A stretch of DNA of 51,272 bases from the NCBI GenBank assembly GCA_015057715.1, contig SVDS01000017.1:1-51272 (forward strand). Direction: 5' to 3'. The DNA comes from Paenibacillaceae bacterium. Its GTDB lineage: Bacteria; Bacillota; Clostridia; Lachnospirales; Lachnospiraceae. This document shows, in pieces, positions 34,429 through 42,592 of the stretch. The position numbers and the translations under genes are program-made. Numbering within the stretch: position 1 is the stretch's first letter; the number at the start of each line of letters is the position of its first letter. The notes beneath the pieces were generated by a model, which worked only from the letters and a program-made list of their open reading frames with translations, was not told the DNA's origin and ran no database searches.

Positions 34429-35376
34429 TTAAGCTTTTCGTGCGCGGATTTCCTCTATCATCAGAGGCAGAATCTCTTCGCATCTTCCTACAATGCTGAT
34501 ATCGGCTGTATCAAAGATAGGAGCATCTTCGTCTTTGTTAATCGCAACAATATAATCAGAACCAATCATACCGGATACATGCTGCATCGCGCCGGAAATA
34601 CCGCATGCAATATATAATTTAGGAGAAACAATTTTTCCAGACTGTCCGATCTGGTGTGCTCTGGATACCCAGCCCTCTTCCATTGCTGGTCTGGAGGCAC
34701 CCACTACTCCGCCTAATAATTTTGCCAGTTCTTCTACAAGTCCGAAGGTTTTCGCATCACCGCAACCTCTTCCGCCTGCTACGATAACCTCAGCACCTTC
34801 CAGATTCACAAGCTCTGTAATTTCCACTGCGGTATCTATAAGCTTTGCTTTTACTGCATCTGCCGGAATTTCAATTGATTTTACAGTTATATCACCTGCC
34901 TGTGCCGCTTCTGCTTTTGTAAAGCTTCCGCCCCTCACAGTAGCCACCGCTTTTTTTCCCTCTGCAAACTGCATATCCTCTAAAACAGCTCCGCCGTATG
35001 CGGGACGGGTGAATATCAGACTTTCTCCGTCTTTCCTGATTCCCACCACATCTGTGATACAGCCGGTGTCTAAACGGGCTGCAAGGCGGGGTGCTAAATC
35101 CTTTCCGGACTGTGTGGCACTCATGAGAATCAGCTCGCTCTGAGTATGGGCTGCAGCCGAAACAAGTGCTGCCAGAACTGTATCCTGGCATACCGCCTCC
35201 GTATCAAGTACCAATACCGGAATTCCATAACGGCTGACTTCTTTTGCGCTGTCTTCACAATCATTGCCGATCAGAACTGCGGTTCCTTCTCCTAAGTCCA
35301 TTGCTTCATGAATGAGTTCCAGACAGCCATTTAAAGGTTTGTTATTCTTTGTTTCAATATAAACCAGAGTTTTCAT
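34429..35376 (-). CDS. etfA: Electron transfer flavoprotein alpha subunit (second copy)
   Basis: 315-residue conventional EtfA without a ferredoxin domain, unlike the 392-residue copy at 22168. Begins MKTLVYIETKNNKP and carries the C-terminal FAD motifs ASRPAMEEGW, HQIGQSG and GISGAMQH. It lies 21 nt before the GlcD-like dehydrogenase and 12 nt after EtfB, so this pair is likely shared by the flanking acyl-CoA dehydrogenase and hydroxyacid dehydrogenase. Confidence 0.93.
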   Translation of the reverse strand: MKTLVYIETKNNKPLNGCLELIHEAMDLGEGTAVLIGNDCEDSAKEVSRYGIPVLVLDTEAVCQDTVLAALVSAAAHTQSELILMSATQSGKDLAPRLAARLDTGCITDVVGIRKDGESLIFTRPAYGGAVLEDMQFAEGKKAVATVRGGSFTKAEAAQAGDITVKSIEIPADAVKAKLIDTAVEITELVNLEGAEVIVAGGRGCGDAKTFGLVEELAKLLGGVVGASRPAMEEGWVSRAHQIGQSGKIVSPKLYIACGISGAMQHVSGMIGSDYIVAINKDEDAPIFDTADISIVGRCEEILPLMIEEIRARKA

Positions 35377-35388
35377 CTTTTCAGCCTC

Positions 35389-36165
35389 CTACAGCACTTT
35401 GTCATCAGCCATCAGCGCAATAGCTCTGGCAACTGCATCCACGGCATTTTTTTCTTGTATCTTTACACCGGCCTCACGCTTTGCCGGCTCTTGGTAGTTC
35501 ATACATCTTACTGAGGGCTGCACTGGGGACAGGGCATCTGTAAGATATGGAATCACTGCTTTTCTGGCAGCCATCTTACTTTTTAAATTGGGGTAACGAG
35601 GGTCATATTCCGGTTTTGCCACGGTTACTACAGCAGGACAGGATACTTCATAGCTGGCAGAGCCTTCCTCTGTCTCCTGCTTCACACAAAGACCTGCTTC
35701 GACCAGTTTTACATCAATTACGCTGGAGACAAATGAAAGATTCAGTTTTTCTGCCAGCATGGCACCTACCTGGGAACTGATCTCATCTGTGGATTCCTTG
35801 CCGCACATAATGAGGTCAAAGCTTTCTCCTACGGTTTCTTCTGTTTTTTTCACCAGCTCAGCAAGCCCTGCGGCAACTGCACTTTCATCCGCATCAGCAG
35901 TGTTAGGAGCATAAATATAAGCCTGATTTGCGCCAACTGCAATCATCTGCACCATGCTGGGGCGGACTTCTTCTTCTGCTCCGATCGTTGCAACCACGAC
36001 CCTGCCTCCGTGATTTTCACAGAGACGTACCGCCATTTCCACAGCATAGGTATCGAATGCATTTACAACCTTATCAATCCCCTCCAATGCAGGTTTTCCA
36101 TTCTCTCCTAAATGAACCTTTGCAAAATCATCCGGAACCTGTTTTACACATACTAAAATATTCAT
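35389..36165 (-). CDS. etfB: Electron transfer flavoprotein beta subunit (second copy)
   Basis: 258-residue EtfB with N-terminal [13 protein letters not shown]. The loop around CGKESTDEISSQVGAMLAEK replaces the [13 protein letters not shown] of the other copy, so the two EtfB proteins are distinct lineages and not a recent duplication. Partner of the adjacent 315-residue EtfA. Lies 17 nt after the acyl-CoA dehydrogenase. Confidence 0.92.
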   Translation of the reverse strand: MNILVCVKQVPDDFAKVHLGENGKPALEGIDKVVNAFDTYAVEMAVRLCENHGGRVVVATIGAEEEVRPSMVQMIAVGANQAYIYAPNTADADESAVAAGLAELVKKTEETVGESFDLIMCGKESTDEISSQVGAMLAEKLNLSFVSSVIDVKLVEAGLCVKQETEEGSASYEVSCPAVVTVAKPEYDPRYPNLKSKMAARKAVIPYLTDALSPVQPSVRCMNYQEPAKREAGVKIQEKNAVDAVARAIALMADDKVL

Positions 36166-36182
36166 TATTTGTCACCCCTTTC

Positions 36183-37322
36183 TCAAATCCTGCCGATTAC
36201 AGACCTGCCTACTACCATACGCTGAATCTCATTGGTTCCCTCAAAAATCTGGAATATCTTGGCATCACGCATGAGTTTTTCAACTGGATATTCACGGCTG
36301 TAACCGTAACCTCCCAGGATCTGAACCGCATCAATGGATGTCTGCATAACAGAATCTCCTGCAAAGCATTTTGCTTCTGCTGATTCCTTGCTGAATGGCA
36401 GACCTTTGTCAGCCAGCGTCAGTGCATGTACAATTAACTGCCGGGAAGCTTCCGTACGGATTTCCATATCAGCCATTTTAAACTGAATTGCCTGATTTTT
36501 ACCAATGGGGGCGCCGAACTGAACACGCTGGCGAGCGTATGCAGCTGCTTCATCAATACACCGTTTTGCAACGCCTACTCCGATCACAGCACACCAGATA
36601 CGGGCAAGATCCAGAGTCTTCATTGCGGTAACAAAGCCGGTACCTTCTTCTCCCAGAAGATTTACAGCCGGAATTCTCACCTCATCAAGCACAAGGTCAC
36701 TTGTGGTCGATGTACGTACGCCCATTTTGTTCTCATGGTTGCCCACGCTGAGTCCGGGAGTCCCCTTATATACCAGAAATGCGGACATTCCCTTTGTCCC
36801 TCTTGTTTTATCTGTCATGGCAGTGACAACAAAGAAATCGGCGACACTTGCATTGGTGATAAAGCATTTCCGACCGTTAAGAACGTACTCATCCCCTTCT
36901 CTCACTGCAGTGGTTTTTCCATTTGATGCATCGCAGCCGGCATCAGGCTCTGTAAGTGCAAACGCCCCATAGCCGCCATTGACAATAATCTCACTGCATC
37001 TCTTTTTTTGCTCTTCATTGCCGGAAATTAAAACCGGTTTTAATGCCAGACCATTCCCATTCATGGTTACTGCAAAGCCTGCGTCTGCCCACGCCATCTG
37101 TTCTACCAGAGCTGCCTGAGTAATATGGTCCAGCCCGAGACCGCCGTATTCTTCCGGAACATCCATCATGTGCAGCTGCATTTCCTGCGCCTGTTCATAG
37201 ATCGGACGAGGCCATTCTCCGGAAACATCATACTCTTTGATCTGTTCTTTTACTTCTTTCTCACAAAACTCCCTTACATCCCTAAGAAGATCCTGTGCTT
37301 CCTCACCAATTATATATCCCAT
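36183..37322 (-). CDS. Acyl-CoA dehydrogenase (second copy)
   Basis: 379-residue acyl-CoA dehydrogenase with FALTEPDAGCDASNG, CFITNASVADFF, QILGGYGYSREYPVEK and catalytic base Glu361 in IFEGTNEIQRM. First gene of operon B, directly behind a shared box. It differs through much of its length from the copy at 24171, so the two probably act on different acyl-CoAs or in different directions, for example one reducing enoyl-CoA and one working with the GlcD/Etf pair. CTAGGAGG gives a strong ribosome site. Confidence 0.9.
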   Translation of the reverse strand: MGYIIGEEAQDLLRDVREFCEKEVKEQIKEYDVSGEWPRPIYEQAQEMQLHMMDVPEEYGGLGLDHITQAALVEQMAWADAGFAVTMNGNGLALKPVLISGNEEQKKRCSEIIVNGGYGAFALTEPDAGCDASNGKTTAVREGDEYVLNGRKCFITNASVADFFVVTAMTDKTRGTKGMSAFLVYKGTPGLSVGNHENKMGVRTSTTSDLVLDEVRIPAVNLLGEEGTGFVTAMKTLDLARIWCAVIGVGVAKRCIDEAAAYARQRVQFGAPIGKNQAIQFKMADMEIRTEASRQLIVHALTLADKGLPFSKESAEAKCFAGDSVMQTSIDAVQILGGYGYSREYPVEKLMRDAKIFQIFEGTNEIQRMVVGRSVIGRI

Positions 37323-37335
37323 GATTATCCTCCTA

Positions 37336-37351
37336 GTCGACTTGTCGACAA
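37336..37351. promoter_or_regulatory. Shared Stickland box, operon B
   Basis: GTCGACTTGTCGACAA, containing the exact palindrome TTGTCGACAA (37342-37351) and an 8-bp-offset GTCGAC repeat. It ends 14 nt before the acyl-CoA dehydrogenase ATG. No convincing -35/-10 pair was found upstream, partly because the preceding terminator occupies the space; TATGTT at 37363-37368 is a possible -10. Confidence 0.7.
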
Positions 37352-37379
37352 ATTAAATTTTTAACATACTTTTAAAACT

Positions 37380-37427
37380 GAATAAAAGCATCCAAAGAGC
37401 AGATGCTCCTTTTGAATGCTTTTATTC
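37380..37427 (-). terminator. Terminator of operon C, possibly bidirectional
   Basis: Long hairpin with outer arms GAATAAAAGCAT (37380-37391) and ATGCTTTTATTC (37416-37427) and further pairing inward around AGCAGATGCT. The minus-strand downstream side is T-rich (TTTTATTCAGTTTTA). It starts 10 nt after the hydrolase stop codon. Confidence 0.78.
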
Positions 37428-37436
37428 ATAATGAAA

Positions 37437-39245
37437 TTACCGAACCAGTGTAAAGCTTGCGGTTGTGATAAAGCCTGCAAACATACAGCACATTGCAAGA
37501 CCAGGCCAGATTGTTCCGCTCTTACGATACAGATAGGTAATAACCGCATTCATTGTTCCCATCATAAAGCAGTATCCGAAAGCGAAATCCAATGCTCCAA
37601 CAGATGTATTCTGCCCGGTTCCATAAAGATCCATCTGCGGAATGATCGTCTGTCCTGTTCCAATAATCAGGCTTCCGCCGTACTGAAGAGTAAGCAGGAT
37701 AGCCAGACAGGCAGCAGATATTACCAGGTTCACGATAACAGCAACAATCATATCTCTCTTCTCATTTCCTGTTTCCGGAAGACGTCTGGTGACAAGCATC
37801 CCCATTCCTCCGGTAATCATTGCAAAGAAAATAATACAGATATATGGAATTGCACGTAAAAATCTCATATGATTCACACGAAGCATCGTAGCAATATTCC
37901 AGAACTGATAGGTCACTCCGGCAAAGCCTTCAATTGCTCCTAACCAGATCAGGACAATTCCTACAACAAGGGAGCCCATAATAAAAGATCTTATTACACG
38001 GGACCATACAAACTTCTCTTCCCCTTCTGCTCCAAGTGCCAGATCGCTGAATGGAATTTTAGTTCCTTCCTTCTTTGCTTTCTGGAATCTGATAATCAGC
38101 ATTACAACGGAGATTAAACCAAGAGCCACTAACCAGCCCATAATTCCGTTTAAGTTTGTTGATGTAAATAGTTTGCTTTTCGCAGTCCACATCATTACAT
38201 ATGCAGAAACCGGAACAAATAAAACAGTTGGAATTGCAATATCCATGAAAATTCTCAAAGTCAGCTTTTTCCCTCTTAATCCCTTGTTCTGAGGAAGCGG
38301 AGCCTTGATCGCTGCAAAGAATGGATTGTACATTAATAAATTAGCCATGAATGCGATAAAGAATATTACGCAGAGAGCGCACGCAAGGCTCACTGCCTGC
38401 TGAGGCAGCCATACCAGATCGGTAGAAGCCAGTTTGATCGGAGCTTCTGAGAACAGTTCAATATCTTCAATAATATAGGTAATTGTCTGTCCGCTGATAT
38501 TACCGGTCTGATGAAGGGCATCATTTACCATATCGTAGCGGAAAACGTTTCCGTTTCCATAATCATAAGTCTTATTGTACTGAACATTCTCCGGTAAACC
38601 GAACGCAGTTGTTATGTATTTTTCATTTGCTGCCGGATCGCCGATAAAGTTATAATCGTACTGATCTGCTTTTGCCTTGATCATACCGTAATTGCAATCC
38701 AGATTGATCGGCTGATTTTTAGTGGTCATCTGAACCATAAACGGACCGAATACGGTTACCACGCCGTTAACAAGTTCCGGATGCTTCTGCTGGGAATACA
38801 GCGTAGTCGCACAACCTGCGGAATAGCCTACAATATTTAAGTTTGCCTTATCAACAAACGGAAGATTCCCTACATACTGTAAAACGCTGGCCCCCTGCTC
38901 TTCACGGCTGTTTACATCCGATTCCCCGCCTCCGGAAAGGTCCGGGCTGAATACAACGTATCCGCGCCTTGCAAGTTCCATGCTCCAGGTATCATTGCTG
39001 TGAGCATGATTGGAACGACCATGAAAAATAACAACGGTTGGAAGCGGTTTTTCATTTGAAGCATTATTAGGAACATAGGAAATACCGCTGATCTTTGTTC
39101 CATTATCACCCTGAATGTTAAAACGGCTGATTTTAACAGTTCCCCAATTTGACTGTATCCCCCACAATAAGACAGTCAGAACTACCAGCAATAAAGAAAC
39201 AGCTAAAACTTTTTTTAGTGCTTTTCTTTCATTCTCCGTTTTCAT
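37437..39245 (-). CDS. Membrane-anchored alpha/beta hydrolase with C-terminal polytopic domain
   Basis: 602-residue protein of unusual build. One N-terminal helix (VLAVSLLLVVLTVLLWGI), then an alpha/beta-hydrolase domain at about 40-285 facing outside if the helix inserts normally: oxyanion FHGRSNH, acid-turn region DLSGGGES, nucleophile Ser142 in NIVGYSAGCA. Then about eight further membrane helices (290-600). Function is unknown; the domain order resembles S9/dienelactone-hydrolase-like lipases fused to a membrane module. It is last in the operon that makes acyl-CoA, acyl phosphate and ATP, 27 nt after butyrate kinase, suggesting a role at the membrane in substrate release or product export, but that is only inference. 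Confidence 0.8.
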   Translation of the reverse strand: MKTENERKALKKVLAVSLLLVVLTVLLWGIQSNWGTVKISRFNIQGDNGTKISGISYVPNNASNEKPLPTVVIFHGRSNHAHSNDTWSMELARRGYVVFSPDLSGGGESDVNSREEQGASVLQYVGNLPFVDKANLNIVGYSAGCATTLYSQQKHPELVNGVVTVFGPFMVQMTTKNQPINLDCNYGMIKAKADQYDYNFIGDPAANEKYITTAFGLPENVQYNKTYDYGNGNVFRYDMVNDALHQTGNISGQTITYIIEDIELFSEAPIKLASTDLVWLPQQAVSLACALCVIFFIAFMANLLMYNPFFAAIKAPLPQNKGLRGKKLTLRIFMDIAIPTVLFVPVSAYVMMWTAKSKLFTSTNLNGIMGWLVALGLISVVMLIIRFQKAKKEGTKIPFSDLALGAEGEEKFVWSRVIRSFIMGSLVVGIVLIWLGAIEGFAGVTYQFWNIATMLRVNHMRFLRAIPYICIIFFAMITGGMGMLVTRRLPETGNEKRDMIVAVIVNLVISAACLAILLTLQYGGSLIIGTGQTIIPQMDLYGTGQNTSVGALDFAFGYCFMMGTMNAVITYLYRKSGTIWPGLAMCCMFAGFITTASFTLVR

Positions 39246-39271
39246 ACTTTTTCTCCTGATTTAAGTATTAA

Positions 39272-40342
39272 TTAGTCAGGCATCAAAACCTTTGCCTGCT
39301 CTTCCCCCCGCATGACTCTTACAACCCCCTGCGCAAGAGACTTCATTTCATTTTCTCCAGGTATTAATACAACCGGCCCAAGGAAGCCAATCCGTTCTTT
39401 TACCAGATCTGTGAACATTTTGGAATAAGCCAGTCCTCCTGTCAGAATGATGTAATCAATTTTTCCATTTACTGATGGGGCAATTTTTGCAATGTTTTTG
39501 GCAACTGCCAATGCCATTGCAGCAAACATCATTCTGGCTTCCTGGTTCCCTTCCTCTGCCATTGCTTCTACCTCCCGCATATCGGAAGTTCCGAAGTAAG
39601 AAACCATGCCCCCTTTTCTCTGCAGCTGCTTCATCAGTTCTTCCTTCGTATACATTCCGCTGTATGCCATGTTTACTATGGAATATACTGGCATTCCACC
39701 GGCACGTTCCGGAGAGAAAGGACCTTCTTCATCCATGATCATATCAATCATTTTTCCGCCACTATGAAGGTTAATTGTAATTCCGCCTCCTAAATGAGCT
39801 ACAATGATATTGGTATCAGCATAACTGATCTCTTTGTCTTTGCAAAGCTTTAAAGCCGCTGCTCTTGTGTTTAAATTATGGCCTCTCGCTGGTCTGCGGA
39901 TTCCTTTTAAACCTGTAATTGTATTAATGGGGAGCATTTCATCTACGGTCAGCGCATCATAAGTATATGCCTTAACACCGATTTCACGGGCAAATATAAG
40001 AGCTATGGCAGCGCCTACATTTGATGCATGCTGGTCGACCGGACGATAGTGAAGGCTGTCTACCATGTAATCATTGACTTCATAAGCGCCTGAACTTACC
40101 GGAGGCATGCATCCGCCTCTTGAAACAATTGCCTGAAACGTATCTAATGCATCTCCATGCTTTTCGATACAGTTCAGAATTAAATCCTTTCGCATATCCA
40201 GCTGATCAAATACAGTTGGAAAAACCTTAATTTCTTCCAGACTGTGATTGATGCTTTCAACCCACACCTCATCATTTCCATCGTAAACCGCTATTTTAGT
40301 AGACGTAGAGCCAGGATTTATTACTAATATCTTCTCTGCCAT
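39272..40342 (-). CDS. buk: Butyrate kinase (branched-chain acyl kinase)
   Basis: 356-residue ASKHA-fold acyl kinase that converts acyl phosphate and ADP into carboxylate and ATP, the energy-conserving step. Motifs: ILVINPGSTSTKIAVYDG (phosphate-1 loop), RPVDQHASNVGAA, VAHLGGGITI and YIILTGGLAYSK. The length fits Buk and is shorter than acetate kinase. Twelve nt after the phosphotransacylase gene, the usual ptb-buk pairing. In this operon the substrate is likely a branched-chain or aryl-acyl phosphate derived from the oxoacid oxidoreductase, with butyryl phosphate also possible. Confidence 0.92.
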   Translation of the reverse strand: MAEKILVINPGSTSTKIAVYDGNDEVWVESINHSLEEIKVFPTVFDQLDMRKDLILNCIEKHGDALDTFQAIVSRGGCMPPVSSGAYEVNDYMVDSLHYRPVDQHASNVGAAIALIFAREIGVKAYTYDALTVDEMLPINTITGLKGIRRPARGHNLNTRAAALKLCKDKEISYADTNIIVAHLGGGITINLHSGGKMIDMIMDEEGPFSPERAGGMPVYSIVNMAYSGMYTKEELMKQLQRKGGMVSYFGTSDMREVEAMAEEGNQEARMMFAAMALAVAKNIAKIAPSVNGKIDYIILTGGLAYSKMFTDLVKERIGFLGPVVLIPGENEMKSLAQGVVRVMRGEEQAKVLMPD

Positions 40343-40354
40343 TATGCCCTCCTT

Positions 40355-41263
40355 CTAGTTTGCTGCCGCTGCTGAAACTACAATTGATAAGTACTTTTCT
40401 TCTGCTGAAGATCCCCTGGAAGTTAATACGATAGGACACTTTGCCCCTACTATAAACCCTGCCAGTCTGGCTTTACAGGTACATGCAAGCATTTTACCCA
40501 TAATATTGCCTGCATGAATGTTTGGTGCAACCAGTACATCCACATCTCCCGCAATTTTACTGTCCAGTCCTTTGAACCTGGCAATCTCTTCATCCACCGC
40601 GCAGTCATAGGAAATCGGACCTTCCACGATACAGTTTTTGATCTCACCCCTTTCATTCATCTCCTGAAGTTCTCTTGCTTCTATGGTCTCAGGCATCTTT
40701 GGATTAACCTTCTCGATACATGCCAGTACACCCACTTTCGGACAATCATAGCCCATGGAACGAAGGGTTTCCACCGTGTTTTCAATGATTCCTTTTTTCT
40801 GTTCCAATGTGGGATATGTAACCATTCCTCCGTCTACCGGAAGTAAAATCTTATGATAACCCGGAACGTCGAACATGGTGAAATGAGACATGATGCCTCC
40901 TTCTTTTCCAAGTCCATTTTCCTTGTTCACAACTGCTTTTAAAATAACGCCGGTATCTACCTTACCTTTCATGAGAAAGTCGGCCTTTCCCTCTTTCACC
41001 AGGGAAACAGCCTTTTCACACGCTTCTCTTTCGTCTGCAATATGGTAGATATCTTCTTCCGGCACACTCTCTAAAAGCTCTTTCAGGACATCCATAATAA
41101 CCGGTTTATCCCCAACCAGTACCGGAACGATAATTCCTTCTTTTCTCGCATGGAGTACAGCCTCCAGTGTATGTTTATCTCCTGCCACAGCAACTGCCAT
41201 ACGCTTGCGGGTGGGTGCCCCCTTTACCTTATCAATCAATTCATCAAAATTATGAAATACCAT
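40355..41263 (-). CDS. ptb: Phosphate butyryltransferase-type phosphotransacylase
   Basis: 302-residue phosphate acyltransferase that swaps CoA for phosphate on an acyl-CoA. Family stretches include RKRMAVAVAGDKHTLEAVLHA, LMKGKVDTGVILKAVVNKE, GPISYDCAVDEEIARFKG and a C-terminal GAKCPIVLTSRGSSAEEKYLS. The length and ptb-buk arrangement fit Ptb rather than Pta. It lies 21 nt after the gamma subunit of the oxidoreductase, so acyl-CoA can pass straight to acyl phosphate and then ATP. Confidence 0.92.
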   Translation of the reverse strand: MVFHNFDELIDKVKGAPTRKRMAVAVAGDKHTLEAVLHARKEGIIVPVLVGDKPVIMDVLKELLESVPEEDIYHIADEREACEKAVSLVKEGKADFLMKGKVDTGVILKAVVNKENGLGKEGGIMSHFTMFDVPGYHKILLPVDGGMVTYPTLEQKKGIIENTVETLRSMGYDCPKVGVLACIEKVNPKMPETIEARELQEMNERGEIKNCIVEGPISYDCAVDEEIARFKGLDSKIAGDVDVLVAPNIHAGNIMGKMLACTCKARLAGFIVGAKCPIVLTSRGSSAEEKYLSIVVSAAAAN

Positions 41264-41284
41264 TCTGTCCTCCTTGAAAATCCC

Positions 41285-41830
41285 TTATCTCTGGCTTCTG
41301 CCCATCTTAAGACCTTTCTCAAAGGCCTCTTTGTTTAAAGGCAGCAGCTTTGGTTTTTTACCAAGCTTATGCTCGATTGTATCCCATACCACTTCAGGTG
41401 ATACAACACCTGTAAACCCAATATAAACACCTAACATAATGATATTTAAAACCTTGGAATTACCCATTTCCAGTGCCATCTCTGTCACAGGCGCCTTTAC
41501 AACCTTAATATCTGTACGCCCGGTTTCCTCTGAAACAATAGAACTGTTGATAAATAAGGTTCCTCCGGGTTTCAGCGTTTTTATAAAACGGTTTAAGGAA
41601 GGACCGTTCATTACAATCAGATCATCCATCACATCCCCAAGAGGCGCACCCACGGATTCATCGGAAATAACAACGAAGCAATTGGCAGTTCCTCCTCTTT
41701 GCTCTGCTCCGTAGGACGGGAAAAATGTAACGTTTTTGTCAGTCGAATCGCAGGTTGCCGTAGCCAGAAATTTTCCAAGTGTCATAACTCCCTGACCGCC
41801 AAAGCCTGCAACGCATAAATTTGTCTCCAT
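41285..41830 (-). CDS. 2-oxoacid:ferredoxin oxidoreductase, gamma subunit
   Basis: 181-residue gamma subunit with the family opening NLCVAGFGGQGVMTLGKFLA, SYGAEQRGGTANCFVVIS and KPGGTLFINSSIV. It helps bind CoA in the four-subunit complex. It follows the beta subunit by 13 nt and precedes ptb. Order delta-alpha-beta-gamma is that of VOR/KOR-type enzymes. Confidence 0.92.
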   Translation of the reverse strand: METNLCVAGFGGQGVMTLGKFLATATCDSTDKNVTFFPSYGAEQRGGTANCFVVISDESVGAPLGDVMDDLIVMNGPSLNRFIKTLKPGGTLFINSSIVSEETGRTDIKVVKAPVTEMALEMGNSKVLNIIMLGVYIGFTGVVSPEVVWDTIEHKLGKKPKLLPLNKEAFEKGLKMGRSQR

Positions 41831-41843
41831 TTCCTTCTCCCCC

Positions 41844-42581
41844 TTATCGATCCCGAATCACGCCAAGAGGAAATTCCGGAAGCATATTTTCCTCTATGTA
41901 ATCAAGAGCCTTTAATGCATCCATCCCCCAGTTGGTCGGACAGCTTGTAACCACTTCCACCATGGAAAAGCCCTTCCCGTCTAATTGGTTCTGGAATGCT
42001 TTTCGAATTGCTTTTTTTGTTTTTACTACATTACCCGGGGTATTGCAGCTGGTTCTCTCTAAATAAACAGGTGCTGTCAGTTCATTAAGCACCTCGCACA
42101 TATGCATTGGATATCCATGTTCTTTCGGATCACGTCCGTTTGGTGCAGTGGATGCTTTCATACCAACCAGTGTGGTAGGTGCCATCTGTCCGCCTGTCAT
42201 ACCGTAAATGCCGTTATTGATGAAAATTACACTGATATTCTCCCCGCGGTTAGCTGCCGATACGGATTCAGCCAGACCGATGGAAGCAAAGTCTCCATCT
42301 CCCTGATAGGTAAATACCAGGCTGTCCGGATTGCTTCTCTTTATACCCGTGGCAACTGCGCATGCACGGCCATGGGGAGATGTAATGTTATCATAAGCAA
42401 TGTAATCCATTTGTAAACCGCAGCAGCCAATACCAAGTGTACAAACTGCTTTATCCACCAGTTCCATTTCTTCCAGAACCTCACCGATCAGCTTCATGAC
42501 CGTTCCGTGCATGCAGCCGGGACAAAAGCCAGAAACTTTATCTTCCTGGATTGTTTTTGTTCTTGCATATATCTGTTCCAT
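41844..42581 (-). CDS. 2-oxoacid:ferredoxin oxidoreductase, beta subunit (TPP-binding)
   Basis: 245-residue subunit carrying thiamine diphosphate and a [4Fe-4S] cluster. The ThDP motif runs GDGDFASIGLAESV to FINNGIYG; the cluster Cys include GFCPGCMHG and IGCCG. Start ATG 42581 is chosen because AGGAGGG lies about 7 nt upstream; a longer in-frame reading would overlap the alpha subunit gene in another frame. Together with its partners it oxidises a 2-oxo acid to acyl-CoA, CO2 and reduced ferredoxin. Confidence 0.93.
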   Translation of the reverse strand: MEQIYARTKTIQEDKVSGFCPGCMHGTVMKLIGEVLEEMELVDKAVCTLGIGCCGLQMDYIAYDNITSPHGRACAVATGIKRSNPDSLVFTYQGDGDFASIGLAESVSAANRGENISVIFINNGIYGMTGGQMAPTTLVGMKASTAPNGRDPKEHGYPMHMCEVLNELTAPVYLERTSCNTPGNVVKTKKAIRKAFQNQLDGKGFSMVEVVTSCPTNWGMDALKALDYIEENMLPEFPLGVIRDR

Positions 42582-42592
42582 GTTTATCCCTC

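Noticed and set aside
22168-36165. The two acyl-CoA dehydrogenase/EtfBA sets considered as a recent tandem duplication.
   Set aside because: The proteins differ throughout, one EtfA has an extra ferredoxin domain, and the EtfB loops differ ([13 protein letters not shown] versus GKESTDEISSQVG), so they are old, separate lineages.
37336-37351. GTCGAC (a SalI site) repeated at operons A, B and C might be cloning or assembly scars.
   Set aside because: The flanking bases are also shared (TTGTTATC and TTGTCTAC repeats), operon D has GTCTAC in place of GTCGAC, and each lies at the same place before a first gene. That pattern fits operators, not cloning junctions.
37416-37859. Plus-strand open frame of 147 codons opposite the membrane hydrolase C-terminus.
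   Set aside because: Antisense reading of transmembrane-helix codons; no ribosome site and it starts inside the operon C terminator hairpin.
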